Shown: positions 44,180 through 53,926 of the stretch, one piece after another
Layout: the number at the start of each line of letters is the position of its first letter
How positions within the stretch are numbered: the stretch's first letter is position 1
NCBI GenBank assembly: GCA_965248635.1
Contig: OZ252114.1
Location: 2,976,001 to 3,040,000, forward strand
DNA: 64,000 nt
Reading direction: 5' to 3'
DNA from: CBDAPI01 sp965248635
GTDB lineage: Bacteria; Acidobacteriota; UBA6911; RPQK01; CBDAPI01
Made by a program: the position numbers and the translations under genes
Notes under the pieces: model-generated
Database searches by the model: none
The model's input: the letters and a program-made list of their open reading frames with translations, nothing else
Told to the model about the DNA's origin: nothing

Positions 44180-44398
44180 GATTCCGGACCTGGCTTACCT
44201 TCTTTTTTTACCTCGCATCTCTTCTCCAGACCTCTAAACAGCTACAAACAAAAGCTTCCCACTGCTTCCCAGAGGACCAAAGGAAGTTTCAGTGAATCCA
44301 TAATACTTAACATAATATTACTTATACGACGTAACAACCGGGTAAGGATGGAACTGGAATTGGGGGCTTCCGGCAGTTCCCTGCCGGGCCTGGTCTCT
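44180..44398. other. Intergenic region between convergent genes
   Basis: No gene seen. An AT-rich segment (44280-44330) with short TAATATTA-type palindromic parts separates the DUF151 gene from the ferredoxin-like gene. Confidence 0.4.
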
Positions 44399-44797
44399 CT
44401 ACTTCTTTGGGTGTTCCCGAAGCCAGTTCTGCAGAGCCCCGGCCCGTTTGCGTCGGTGCGGGCAGTCCGGATTGTTGATGCAGTCCTCGGCAATCAGAAG
44501 TCGCTGCACGATCTCGCCGCCCCGGAGGTGTCGCTCAACGATTTCGTCCACATCCGTCAGTTGGACACCTCCGTACCAGATGGCGTCAGGATAGATGACG
44601 ACGCAGGGGCCGTGTTCGCACTGGTCCAGGCAGCCACTGCGATTGGCCCGCATCGAAGCACGAAGGCTTCGAGTTCTCAGAGCTTTCTTGAAGGCGGCGC
44701 GAAGAAGCTCCGCGCCCTGGGGGTCGCAGCAACCCCGCGGATGGCCGTCGGGACGCTGGTTTCCGCAGACGAAAAGATGATGAGTGTACTCGGACAT
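44399..44797 (-). CDS. Thioredoxin-like [2Fe-2S] ferredoxin
   Basis: From ATG 44797 the protein begins MSEYTHHLFVCGNQRP, then RGCCDPQGAELLRAAFKKAL, and SGCLDQCEHGPCVVIYPDAIWY. The four cluster cysteines of the thioredoxin-like 2Fe-2S family (first near residue 11, second in the RGCCDP region, and the GCxxxCxxGP pair) are in place. The C-terminal extension holds three more cysteines (AEDCINNPDCPHR). The redox partner is unknown. The open frame continues upstream to 44977 without family character, so the shorter start is preferred. Confidence 0.8.
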   Translation of the reverse strand: MSEYTHHLFVCGNQRPDGHPRGCCDPQGAELLRAAFKKALRTRSLRASMRANRSGCLDQCEHGPCVVIYPDAIWYGGVQLTDVDEIVERHLRGGEIVQRLLIAEDCINNPDCPHRRKRAGALQNWLREHPKK

Positions 44798-45217
44798 ACA
44801 AACGCCAGGTTCAATGGCCGTCAGGGCAGCCCCGACGTCCTCAAGGATTTCATTGTCCGGGTCCGGAGTCAATCCGTTGAGACCCAGGAACCGTAGAGCG
44901 GCACTGGAGGGGTGTTGTGCCGTCCCAACAGGGCCACTGCGGATCCAGATTGCATGCTCAATTCTCACAAAAGTCAACGGCAGTGAGTGACGAATTGTCG
45001 GAAAGACCGGAAAGCATGGAAAATCGTCAAGCAGGGACTGGTTGGCTGGCAGAAAAACATGCTACAGTCTACAGTTCGCGGCAGCGGCTTGCGGGGCTCG
45101 AGAGGAGCGCGAGAGAGGCACCCCGAAGTTATAGAGAAGGACATAAACGCCGACAAGTCAGTACGCTGCGGGCAGCCAAACAACCAGTTCATCAAATGTG
45201 TCGAGGATAGGAAAGCA
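44798..45217. promoter_or_regulatory. Divergent upstream region of ferredoxin-like gene and glnA
   Basis: About 420 bases without a convincing gene. It must hold the promoters of both genes. A TGGCAG...TGCT sequence at 45046-45062 resembles a sigma-54 promoter but has one base too many between the GG and GC elements. AGGATAGGAAAG (45204-45215) is the glnA ribosome-binding site. Confidence 0.4.
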
Positions 45218-46633
45218 ATGGATGCAAAAGAAGTAGTGAACTTGATTCGAGAACGGGACATTCAGGTCGTGGACCTGCGCTTTTGTGATCTTCCTGGACT
45301 GTGGCAACACTTTACGGTTGCGTCCGGCGATGTCACAGAAGAAGCATTTGCCGAGGGTTTTGGGTTTGACGGATCCAGTATTCGAGGATTCCAGCAGATC
45401 CAGGAAAGTGACATGATTCTCTTCCCCGACCCGACCACCGCCTTTGAGGACCCGTTTACCAAGGCTCCGACGATGGTGCTGATCTGTGACGTGGGTGACC
45501 CTGTGACGGGAGAACCGTACTCACGGGATCCTCGCTATGTGGCCCGCAAGGCGGAAAAGTGGCTGAAGTCGACCGGGATGGCCGATACCGCCTATGTGGG
45601 GCCGGAGCCGGAATTCTTCGTTTTCGACGACGTCCGCTTTGATCAAACCTACAACCAGGCTTACTATTTTGTGGATTCCGTGGAGGGTCACTGGAATTCG
45701 GGCCGTGAAGAGAACCCCAACCTGGGTTACAAACCGCGCTACAAAGAAGGATATTTCCCGGTACCTCCCATGGACTCTCTGCACGACCTGCGCACCGAGA
45801 TGATGCTGACTCTGATCGAAGCCGGAGTGGATGTGGAGGTGCACCATCATGAAGTGGCAACCGGAGGCCAGTGTGAGATTGACCTGAGGTTCGATTCCCT
45901 TTTGACCATGGGAGATAAGTTCCTGAAGTTCAAGTATATTGTTAAGAATGTGGCCAGGCGCTACGGGAAGACGGCCACCTTCATGCCGAAACCGATCTTC
46001 ATGGACAACGGGTCGGGTATGCATTGCCATCAGAGTCTCTGGAAAGAAGGCCGGAACATCTTCTATGAGGCGGGCACGTATGCCGATCTGAGTGAATCGG
46101 CTGTTCACTATATCGGTGGAGTTCTCAAACACGCCCCGGCTCTGCTGGCTTTCTGCGCTTGTTCGACGAATTCGTTTCGAAGGCTGGTACCGGGTTATGA
46201 AGCTCCCATCAATCTGGTCTACTCGCAGCGCAACCGAAGTGCCTGTGTGAGGATACCCGCCTACTCGCGAAGCGAGAAAGCCAAGCGCATTGAGTTTCGA
46301 CCCCCGGACCCCACAGCCAACGGTTATCTGGCCTTTGCAGCCATGCTGATGGCCGGCCTGGACGGAATACAGAACAAGATCCTGCCGCCCGATCCCATCG
46401 ACAAGGATCTCTACGACCTCCCACCGGAGGACACGACCGAAGTTGAGTTGCTTCCGGGAAGTCTGGCTGAGGTTCTCGACGCTCTGGAGGCGGATCACGA
46501 ATTCTTGCTCAAAGGCGATGTGTTCACGAAGGACCTGATCGAGATGTGGATCGGGTACAAGCGAGAGCATGAGGTGGATGCCATGAGATTGCGCCCCCAT
46601 CCGCACGAGTTTGCCCTGTACTTCGACATCTAG
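45218..46633 (+). CDS. glnA: Glutamine synthetase, type I (beta)
   Basis: It condenses ammonia with glutamate at the cost of ATP. The 471-residue protein carries the beta-Grasp N-terminus (GFGFDGSSIRGFQQIQESDM), the ATP and metal sites (VGPEPEFFVFDD, GVDVEVHHHEVATGGQCEIDLRF, FMPKPIFMDNGSGMHCHQSLW), the latch NRSACVRIP and FRPPDPTANGYLAFAAML. KDLYDLPPEDTTE contains the tyrosine that is adenylylated in GSI-beta enzymes. Adenylyltransferase glnE follows 55 bases later, so post-translational control is very likely. The ATG at 45218 is preferred to longer frames, which have no homology character. Confidence 0.96.
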   Translation: MDAKEVVNLIRERDIQVVDLRFCDLPGLWQHFTVASGDVTEEAFAEGFGFDGSSIRGFQQIQESDMILFPDPTTAFEDPFTKAPTMVLICDVGDPVTGEPYSRDPRYVARKAEKWLKSTGMADTAYVGPEPEFFVFDDVRFDQTYNQAYYFVDSVEGHWNSGREENPNLGYKPRYKEGYFPVPPMDSLHDLRTEMMLTLIEAGVDVEVHHHEVATGGQCEIDLRFDSLLTMGDKFLKFKYIVKNVARRYGKTATFMPKPIFMDNGSGMHCHQSLWKEGRNIFYEAGTYADLSESAVHYIGGVLKHAPALLAFCACSTNSFRRLVPGYEAPINLVYSQRNRSACVRIPAYSRSEKAKRIEFRPPDPTANGYLAFAAMLMAGLDGIQNKILPPDPIDKDLYDLPPEDTTEVELLPGSLAEVLDALEADHEFLLKGDVFTKDLIEMWIGYKREHEVDAMRLRPHPHEFALYFDI

Positions 46634-46688
46634 AGCGGCAGCCGGCCGGGGCGGCGACAGGGGAATCAGGCGTTGGTAGAATGCCGCC

Positions 46689-49610
46689 GTGGGCCGAGAG
46701 GAGTACTTTACCGATCCCGGTATGAGCCGGGAACGCGCCATTTCGTTCCTGCAGGAGCTCGGTTTTTCTGATCCCCTCAAAGCGGATCAGATTCTGAGCC
46801 GACTGGGAGAGGCGCCTCACTTGCGGGAGCTGCTGGCCGGCCTCGCCCCCCCTCTCTTTGAAGAGCTGAAGACCTCTCCGGACCCCGATCTGGCTGTAGT
46901 CCATCTGCACAGTTTCTGCGAGGCGGTCGGCAACCTTCCATCCCTGTTGCAGTTTCTGCTGGAGGTTCCGCCGGCGCTGAGCGCACTGGTCCAGATTGCC
47001 GGAACCTCTCCCTACCTGTCCCAGTCGCTGATCCGCAGCCCGGATTACTTCTACTGGCTGCTCCAGCCGGGGCTCCTGGAAGAGCCCATTTCGAGGGCAG
47101 CCCTGGAGCAGCAGGCGCGAGCCTCGAAAGGCGCCAGTCCCTCCTCCCGGATCAACGCCGTGCGGCGGCTGAGAAGGCGGGAGATTCTGCGCATTGCCGC
47201 GCAGGATCTGCTTGGATTCATAGAGTTTCCGGGCGTGGTGGAACAGATTTCCGACCTGGCCGACGTGTTGCTGCAGGCTACGCTGGCGCTAGTGAAGGAT
47301 GAGTTCGATCCCCGCCTCGACTTCACTGTTCTGGCTCTGGGGAAGCTGGGTGGCCGGGAATTGAACTACAGTTCGGATGTTGACCTCCTCTACATTTGCC
47401 CGGACGAGTGCGACCATGAGGCGGCGATCCGTTTTGCCCGGAGATTTACTCGAGCGGTGGCGGAGGTCACCCAGGAGGGTCACCTGTTCCGGGTCGACTT
47501 GAGGTTGCGCCCCATGGGCCGGAGCGGGGAAATCATCTATCCCCTGAAAGCACTCCAGCACTATTACTCGAGCTGGGGTGACACGTTCGATCGTCTGGCC
47601 CTGCTGAAATGCCGGCGCTGTGCCGGCAGCAGCGAGCTGGCCGCAAAGTTTCTCTCTTCAATACAGGGTTTCGTGTATCGGAAGTACCTCGACCATGCGG
47701 CGGTGGAAGAGATTTCCTGGTTGAAACAGTCCATGGACCGCGAACAGCAGAGCAGCGCTCAGCCCGGACAAAATGTCAAGCTGGGCCAGGGCGGGATTCG
47801 GGAGATTGAATACTTCGTCCAGAGCTTTCAGCTCCTCTATGCCGGACAGGACAAGTCGCTGCGGACCACCTCGACCCTGGAACTTTTGGACCGGCTGGTC
47901 GACGGCGGATATATCCTGTCGGCCGATTACCGGCATCTCAGTGATGCCTATCGCTGGCTGCGCGAGGTGGAACACCGCCTGCAGCTGGTTCACAACCAGC
48001 CCAGCCAGATCTTGCCGCCAAGAGGAAAAGAGCTTACCCGTCTGGCGCGAACCAGCCTCGGTGAGTCGCGCAGCGATGCAGTTCCCTGCTTCGAGAAAAG
48101 AATGGAGGATACAACCGCCGTCGTGCACCGTATCTTCACAAGTCTGTTTTCAAACGCCTCCCAGCCGGCTCTCCCGTCCGTCGCGCTGAACCCGAAGCAG
48201 CCGGCTTCAGAGGCCATAGAGGTCTTGCAACGGGAAGGGGTCCGGGATGCACCGGGAGTGTATGAGGGGATCAAGAAGCTGCTGGCGCGGCCCGCCTATC
48301 CCCAGTCCCCCACCCGGGTTCGAAACCTGGTGGCTAATCTCCTTCCCGACCTGCTGACTGTCTGTGAGGTGGGTGGTCAGCCGGGACACTTTTTTGGTCG
48401 CTTTTCACGTCTTATTTCCGCCTTTGGGTCCGCCCAAAGCCTCTTGCGCAGTCTTCTGGAAAGTCCGGTTCTGCGGGTCTCGGTGCTCGAGATCTGCCTG
48501 CAGGGGGGCTTCCTGTTCGAGACCCTTCTCAGGTTCCCGGAGTTGCTCGACAGCCTGGCCGAGGTCGACGAGCTGCAGTTCGAACCGCCTGAGTGGACGG
48601 AAAATCCGGCGCTCGATCTGGATGTTCTGAGACGACGGATCTGGAAAGAACGTTTCAAGATTGGAATTCGACGCTTTTTCGGTGGCTGTCCGGAGTCTCA
48701 GGCCCGCCGGGAGCAGACTTGCCTGGCCGACGAACTGGTCCGCTTCTGCTTCCAGGCGACTCTCGGGGATCATCCCGCTCTGGAGAATGAATCGATCATG
48801 CTCTTCGGCCTGGGCACTCTGGGCGGAACAGAGCTGACTTTTTTTTCGGATCTGGATCTGATCTGTGTTTACGACGACCGAAACACCGGGCTTGAACCAC
48901 AGGCGTTCAACCACTGGATCGAGGACTTCCAGACGCGCCTCAGTGAGTACTCAGAGGAAGGTGGTGGCCAGTCGGTCGATCTTCGTTTGCGACCTGAGGG
49001 CCGCCGCTCCAGCCCCGCTACTCCCCTTTCTGTATTTGAGGATTACTGGGTTGAGAGGGCGGAGCCCTGGGAAGCGGTCGCCTATAGCCGTCTTCGAGAG
49101 ATCGCGTCGACCGGCGCCTCCAACATTCCGGAACGCTGCTCAGCTGCGCTGAAAGCGTACGACCGCCTGGATCCGGCCGCCATTCACAGTCTCAGAATGC
49201 GAAAGGAGAAAGAGCTGGCCGCCGAGGCCGCAGGAAAGAAAAGGCACGTGAAATCCGGCTACGGTGGGCTGCTGGATATTCAGATCCTTGCGTCCTTCTT
49301 GCTGCTCGGGAACCGCCCGCCGGTTCCGAACACCCTGCAGGCTCTGGCGCAAGTTGAGACGCGTGAACTGCTTTCCAGGGGGGAGTGCCGGACTCTGGAG
49401 AAGGCTTGGATCTTCTTGTCTTCTGTGGAAAGTGCGTTGCGCCTGATTCGCTCCAGAACGACGGAAACCCTGAGACCGAGAAGTCTGGAAGCGGAGTTGG
49501 TGGCAAGGCTCCTCGAGTTCGATGACAGCGAGCCTTTCTTGGCTCACTACCAGAAAACCACGGAAGACGTTCGCGAAATCTATCTGCGCGTTTTCTCTGC
49601 TTCTGAGTAA
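46689..49610 (+). CDS. glnE: Bifunctional glutamine synthetase adenylyltransferase/deadenylase
   Basis: The 973-residue protein has two nucleotidyltransferase halves. The N-terminal one, near residues 218-260, reads LALGKLGGRELNYSSDVDLLYI. The C-terminal one, near 705-735, reads GLGTLGGTELTFFSDLDLICVYD. Each ends with a GxD-x-D metal motif and is followed by an RLRPxGRxG loop (DLRLRPMGRSGEI and DLRLRPEGRRSSP). It modifies GlnA, encoded directly upstream, in response to PII state. Start at GTG 46689 or ATG 46722. The former has no clear ribosome-binding site, and the latter follows GTATGAG. Confidence 0.95.
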   Translation: MGREEYFTDPGMSRERAISFLQELGFSDPLKADQILSRLGEAPHLRELLAGLAPPLFEELKTSPDPDLAVVHLHSFCEAVGNLPSLLQFLLEVPPALSALVQIAGTSPYLSQSLIRSPDYFYWLLQPGLLEEPISRAALEQQARASKGASPSSRINAVRRLRRREILRIAAQDLLGFIEFPGVVEQISDLADVLLQATLALVKDEFDPRLDFTVLALGKLGGRELNYSSDVDLLYICPDECDHEAAIRFARRFTRAVAEVTQEGHLFRVDLRLRPMGRSGEIIYPLKALQHYYSSWGDTFDRLALLKCRRCAGSSELAAKFLSSIQGFVYRKYLDHAAVEEISWLKQSMDREQQSSAQPGQNVKLGQGGIREIEYFVQSFQLLYAGQDKSLRTTSTLELLDRLVDGGYILSADYRHLSDAYRWLREVEHRLQLVHNQPSQILPPRGKELTRLARTSLGESRSDAVPCFEKRMEDTTAVVHRIFTSLFSNASQPALPSVALNPKQPASEAIEVLQREGVRDAPGVYEGIKKLLARPAYPQSPTRVRNLVANLLPDLLTVCEVGGQPGHFFGRFSRLISAFGSAQSLLRSLLESPVLRVSVLEICLQGGFLFETLLRFPELLDSLAEVDELQFEPPEWTENPALDLDVLRRRIWKERFKIGIRRFFGGCPESQARREQTCLADELVRFCFQATLGDHPALENESIMLFGLGTLGGTELTFFSDLDLICVYDDRNTGLEPQAFNHWIEDFQTRLSEYSEEGGGQSVDLRLRPEGRRSSPATPLSVFEDYWVERAEPWEAVAYSRLREIASTGASNIPERCSAALKAYDRLDPAAIHSLRMRKEKELAAEAAGKKRHVKSGYGGLLDIQILASFLLLGNRPPVPNTLQALAQVETRELLSRGECRTLEKAWIFLSSVESALRLIRSRTTETLRPRSLEAELVARLLEFDDSEPFLAHYQKTTEDVREIYLRVFSASE

Positions 49611-49671
49611 GCCCTCAGGCTGCGTTCCGAGTTCAAAAGGTGCACTCAAACTATTCTCTTTCGGATTCGCT

Positions 49672-49866
49672 TCATTCTTCATGTGTTCTGTGGCCGCCCA
49701 GGCCGACTCCACAACCCGTACCCAGCTCCAGGATCCTTCCCTTTCGCGGAACTGCAGCTGCAACGGTAGCAAGCAGGTGGCCAACCCCGGGTTCACAGGA
49801 ATACTGAAAGGAGGCAGATTCAGCTCGGGCCTGGGCATCGAGGACGGGCTTCGGTAGTGAACTCAT
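49672..49866 (-). pseudogene. O-methyltransferase-like gene, N-terminal fragment
   Basis: Minus-strand reading from ATG 49866 gives LPKPVLDAQARAESASFQYS, then EPGVGHLLATVAAAVPRKGRILELGTGCGVGLG. The last part is SAM-binding motif I of class I methyltransferases, in the style of small O-methyltransferases. It stops after about 55 residues plus an unrelated tail (GHRTHEE), and nothing that could be the rest of the domain lies between it and glnE. It is a 5' fragment left by a deletion. Confidence 0.55.
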
Positions 49867-49900
49867 ACCTGGTAACATACCCCAGTAAGGGAGACTCGTG

Positions 49901-50455
49901 ATGCCAACTTCTCTACTCCGCTGGCCAGCGAGCTTGGCTCTGCTGGTCACAATCTTGTCCACCGGCTCTTTCAAGTTTCAGTCAGAGCCTTTTTCTCAGG
50001 GCAATCAGGCAATCGGCAACCGAGGACGCGCCTACCTCCTTCTCAACAACCCCTTTTTTCCGGCCGTTCGAGCGCTTCCGGAGTTCGAGTCGGGAAAGGC
50101 TATTCTCAAGGTGCGAAACTACTCCCATGAGACGATTGTCGTAGACAACCTGTTCCTCTCGGACGAAGGGGAGTTTCGCAGCAAGCCTCTCTTGGAAGCA
50201 CCGCTGAAACTTCGGCCGGCCGACACGGAATGGGTTGACGTGACCTCAATCCTGGGTTCGCTTTTTCAAGATCAAGTCACAGAAAAACGCACAAAGGTGG
50301 TTCAGATTGAAATCCGCCTTGCTTCACAAGCTGATCCCTTTGCGCAGTGTAAATACATCGTCGGATATGGCGACGGTTCTATTCTGCAGTTCTCCTTCGA
50401 AGAGACCAAGGCTCACGCCCGGGTTTCTCGGACCGATCCCGCCTGTTCCTCCTAA
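49901..50455 (+). CDS. Secreted hypothetical protein
   Basis: This 184-residue protein starts with a hydrophobic signal-type segment (LLRWPASLALLVTILSTGSF) and continues with a beta-rich sequence (AILKVRNYSHETIVVDNLFLSDEGEF, VVQIEIRLASQADPFAQCKYIVGYGDG) that looks like an Ig-like or jelly-roll periplasmic protein. AAGGGAG lies 7 bases before the ATG. A GTG start 3 bases earlier is also possible. I recognise no family. Confidence 0.6.
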   Translation: MPTSLLRWPASLALLVTILSTGSFKFQSEPFSQGNQAIGNRGRAYLLLNNPFFPAVRALPEFESGKAILKVRNYSHETIVVDNLFLSDEGEFRSKPLLEAPLKLRPADTEWVDVTSILGSLFQDQVTEKRTKVVQIEIRLASQADPFAQCKYIVGYGDGSILQFSFEETKAHARVSRTDPACSS

Positions 50456-51054
50456 TCACTCTTGGGTCGGTGGCGATTGCCAGCACTTTGTTACTGGATG
50501 CACCTGTGTTCGGCACGAAGCCTTTGATTAGGTTACCCAACCCTTCGTGCAACAAGCGAAAAGTGATTCGCGGCATCGACATCGAGTTCCAAAATCTTGA
50601 ACGAGGAAAAGAGGGGCGCGAGTTCGCTCTTTCGAAAATAGTGGTGCGGTAAGCCCTTTTCGGGGCCATCTACAGGTTTTCGGGGAGCGCTTCTTCCACG
50701 GATTCTTCCCCATACGGCCCGGCGGGCCGGGTGATGCCCTCTGCAGCGCGGACACCCCTAAAGTCGCGCCCGGCGACACCAATGACTGCGCCACCGATAC
50801 GACTGCCGACCCTAAATTTCAGTCTGGGGGGATCTTTCTTGCCGAAGACGGAGATTGTCCCCCGTTTGAGGGAAAGGGGCTCGTCTGTGCGCGGCGGCTC
50901 GATCTCACAGGTGGCTCCATACTAAAGGGCCTCAAATCAGGACTTTCACGACTCTGGAAGCGGCGAGTCGGGTCGCCGCGTGGATAAACCCTTCCCTTGC
51001 CTCCCAGACTTCAGAGTGCTATAAGCGTTGAAATGCCAAAAAGGGACAAAACAG
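50456..51054. other. 600-bp region without a confident gene
   Basis: One plus-strand frame from about 50620 to 50985 is open and protein-like in part (GDALCSADTPKVAPGDTND, FLAEDGDCPPFEGKGLVC), but it has no start with a ribosome-binding site and no recognisable family. It may be the remnant of a Cys-containing secreted protein. Two TTTTCGGGG motifs lie at 50657 and 50677. Confidence 0.35.
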
Positions 51055-51426
51055 ATGCGTAAAACACGAGTCTTTTTAGCTGGAGTGCCGCTACTGCTTT
51101 TCGCAGTTTCCCTCGGAGCCCAAGATCCGGCCAAGGTTGGCGCTAACAAGTGTAAGGTCGAGTTCGAAAATGACTACGTCAGGGTGCTGCGCTGGAACGT
51201 AGGTCCGGGTGAGAAGGTCCCGATGCACGAACACCCGGCAAGCATATCCATACTCCTCAGTGGCGGTCACGTGGAATTCACCAATCCAGATGGCACCACC
51301 AGAGACCTGGAGGCGGATGCTGGGAAAGTGGCCTGGAACGGGCCTCAAAGTCATGCCAGTGAGAACGTGGGCGAAATGCTCTGGGAGGTGGTCCAGATAG
51401 AGCTCAAAGGAGCGGCGAGACCCTAA
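51055..51426 (+). CDS. Secreted cupin-domain protein
   Basis: A signal peptide (VFLAGVPLLLFAVSLGAQ) precedes a single cupin barrel of about 100 residues: NDYVRVLRWNVGPGEKVPMHEHPASISILLSGG carries motif 1, with His-x-His-like HEH, and GKVAWNGPQSHASENVGEM carries motif 2 with its His. Such small exported cupins bind a metal, but their substrate is unknown. The start is chosen at MRKTRV because of the signal peptide. Confidence 0.75.
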   Translation: MRKTRVFLAGVPLLLFAVSLGAQDPAKVGANKCKVEFENDYVRVLRWNVGPGEKVPMHEHPASISILLSGGHVEFTNPDGTTRDLEADAGKVAWNGPQSHASENVGEMLWEVVQIELKGAARP

Positions 51427-51637
51427 AGCCTGACTGAAGCCAACTACTTCGGTAACTCACTCAGCGTGACGGATCATACTTCCCAACCGCCACACAGTTG
51501 TGGTAGAGAGCCACGGCCAGGTCTGGGGCTCCCTACACCGAGATATGTCGACTCGTCCTCCAAAGCATCCACCAGCATCCCCCCTAGCACCGGCGGCGCC
51601 TGTCCGGAAGACTGCGTTTTCTGCTGATCGCTAACAC
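51427..51637. other. Intergenic, nothing recognised
   Basis: Only short frames. No terminator or RNA gene recognised. Confidence 0.4.
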
Positions 51638-51769
51638 AACTGCCTGGTGGGTCTCAAGTGGGGAGACATCGACCTCTTCGGGAACTTCATCACGGTGCAG
51701 CGGAACATCGTCAGACCGAGCATCAACCAAACCAAGACGGGAAAGATACGACGAATGACTTGTTTCTAA
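51638..51769 (+). pseudogene. Tyrosine-integrase relic, 43 codons
   Basis: The frame reads GLKWGDIDLFGNFITVQRN, then NQTKTGKIRRMT and a stop. It matches position by position the LRWGDIDWEGKFITVRRN and TKNDRIRR segments of the larger integrase fragment at 4497-5056. The residues around both catalytic arginine and tyrosine are missing. It is a small remnant of a related, not identical, integrase. Confidence 0.55.
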
Positions 51770-52288
51770 AAGACTTGAAGAGTAGGAAACTTCCCTTCCC
51801 TGTCAGGTCACGTCCAGTTCGCCGGTTCTTATGAGTACCCCTTGCTGACAGTAACTTACGGATTGGTGGGGGTGTCAGGTGCGGTCAGGAAGGGTCGTTA
51901 AAGCGCACTTCCGCACCCTGGGCGCACCCAAAAGGTAAAAAAAGAAACCGGCCGCCCTCTGCGGTGTATGTGTATATCCAAAGCCGGCTAATTTCAGGGG
52001 AAACCGAAAACTGGGACTGGAATTTTTCGGGGGCCGTTTTTTTCGGGGCGGGAATTTTCGGGGAGCGGATTTTCCGGAAAAGGACACCCAAGAACCAATG
52101 ACGGACCCCGCACACCCCTTTTTGCAAAGTCGGGTGTCTCTCTACTGCTTTCTAGTTGTCGTACTTCCCCGCTGTCCAGTTTGCAACGGTTAGGCGCCAA
52201 CTCTCGGTTGATGGCTACGACGGCAGCCTCTCGAAAAGGGCTGTCGATGTCACCATCAAACGGCATGAGATGATTTCGCTATCGTAAA
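51770..52288. other. 519-bp non-coding region with TTTTCGGGG repeat series
   Basis: No supported gene. At 52023-52083 four TTTTC(G)GGG-type blocks recur every 15 to 16 bases, the last closing as a small palindrome TTTTCCGGAAAA. Minus-strand frames crossing it are proline-rich products of the repeat and are not believable as genes. Confidence 0.5.
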
Positions 52289-52395
52289 TGTGACCCGGAT
52301 TGGGGCGAGTGATCGAGTAAAAGTGACCCACCCCAATCAGACCTCTGTTCTAGTTTTGTTCAAAAGCAAAACGAACAACTGGAACGGAGGCCGGA

Positions 52396-53926
52396 GTGAT
52401 TGGGATGGACCAGTACGAGCTTATCAGAACAGCCCACCGCGTATACGGAAAGAGCATCCGAGAGATCCGTCGGGAGACAGGTCATCATCGGGAAACGATT
52501 CGCAAAGCCTTGAAAGGATTGGAGCCCAAGTACCGACGCCGAAAGCCAACCAGATGCCCGGTCATGAATCCGGTGGAAAAGATCATCGAGGGCTGGCTGC
52601 TGGGAGACCGGGATCGGCCGCGGCGTCAGCGTCACACGTCTCGCCGGATCTGGGATCGGCTGGTCGAGGAGTACGGATTTGGGGGAGCCGAGTCGACGGT
52701 GCGGCGCTGGGTGCGGGAGTGGAAGGCGGCTCACGGCTACGGAGGCAAGCAGGCGGTGGTTCCACTGGACCCGGAAGTGGCCCGGGAGGCAGAAGTTAGA
52801 CTGGGGGACAGCCTGGGTCGAGATGGCAGGGGAGCGGCGGATGGTGAAGCTGTTCATGATGCGCTCACGCTACTCGGGCAAGGCCTTCGTGAGAGCCTAT
52901 CCCTGGGAGCGTCAGGAGATGTTCTTTGACGCCCACATGCGAGCCTTTGCCTACTTCCAGGGGATCTTTCGGACCCTGGTGTATGACAACCTGAGCCCCG
53001 CGGTGAAAAAGATTCTGCGGGGCAAGAAACGAGTGGAGCAGGAACGCTTTGTCTCCTTTCGCAGCTACTACACGTACCAGGCCCGCTTTTGCACTCCGGG
53101 ATTAGGCCGAGAGAAGGGTGGAGTGGAGGGCCTGGTCGGCTTTGCGCGGAGAAACTTCCTGGTGCCGTTGCCCCGAGTCAAAGACTTCGAACAGCTCAAC
53201 CAGATGCTCTTGGAACGCTGCCAGAAGTATGGCAGTCACCGGATTGCGGTCCGGGAAGATGATCGAACTGTCCAGGAGCGATTCGAGTCGGAGAGATCGC
53301 GACTGCTGCCCCTGCCCCAGCGCCCCTATGACAACTACAAGCCGCTGCGAGTGAAAGTGGATCTCTACCAGACGGTGCGAGTGGACCGCAATCGCTACTC
53401 CGTGCCCAGAGCGTATGTGGGTCGCTGGGTGTGGTCGCATGTGAGCTGCTGGAAGGTGGAGGTGTTTGCAGAGGATCGGAAGATCGCCGAGCACGAGCGA
53501 GTTTTTTCCAACAGCAAGTGGAAGATCGATTCGCTGCACTATCTGGATCTGCTCCAGCAGCGGCCTGGATCGTTTGAAAGTGCCCGGCCCATTCTGCAGT
53601 GGCGAGCCCGCTGGCCTGCGGACTACGAGGTGCTGCTCGCCAGGTTGCGCAGCCGCCTGGGCGAGAACTCCGGCACTCGAGAGTTTATCGGCATCCTGGG
53701 CTTGCATCAGCGCTATCCGGAAACACTTGTCGAAAAAGCAATTACCCGGGTGCTGGAGCTGCAATGCCCGAGCCTGGCTTCGATCCGGCACTGGATCCGC
53801 TACCAGGAAAGTTCCAGCCGCTCGATCAAGCCCCTGCCAGCCCAGCTGATTCCGGGGATCACGGACCGTCGGGTCGAGAGGATGGCTGTGGCGAGCTTCA
53901 ATGCCTTGCTGGGGAGTAGGCGATGA
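52396..53926 (+). pseudogene. istA: IS21 transposase IstA, single frameshift
   Basis: The N-terminal part (52396 to about 52797) has the HTH (GKSIREIRRETGHHRETIRKAL) and reads to VAREAEV. The rest follows in the next frame: DWGTAWVEMAGERRMVKLF with the first Asp, LVYDNLSPAVKKIL with the second Asp, and REKGGVEGLVGFARRN with the Glu, then the C-terminal beta-barrel domain. GAAGTTAGACTGG at 52790-52802 has one extra A between GTT and GAC, which explains the shift. The total would be 509 residues. The stop overlaps the istB start. Confidence 0.85.

Noticed and set aside
45046..45064. Sigma-54-like promoter before glnA (TGGCAG...TGCT)
   Set aside because: The GG and GC elements are 11 bases apart, not 10, and the -12 part lacks the usual TTGC context. 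Too weak to call.
45521..46780. Minus-strand frame of 419 codons over glnA
   Set aside because: Shadow of glnA, which is intact and highly conserved.
51875..52266. Overlapping minus-strand frames of 70 to 90 codons
   Set aside because: They read through the TTTTCGGGG repeat series and give Pro/Lys/Asn-rich nonsense without start signals.
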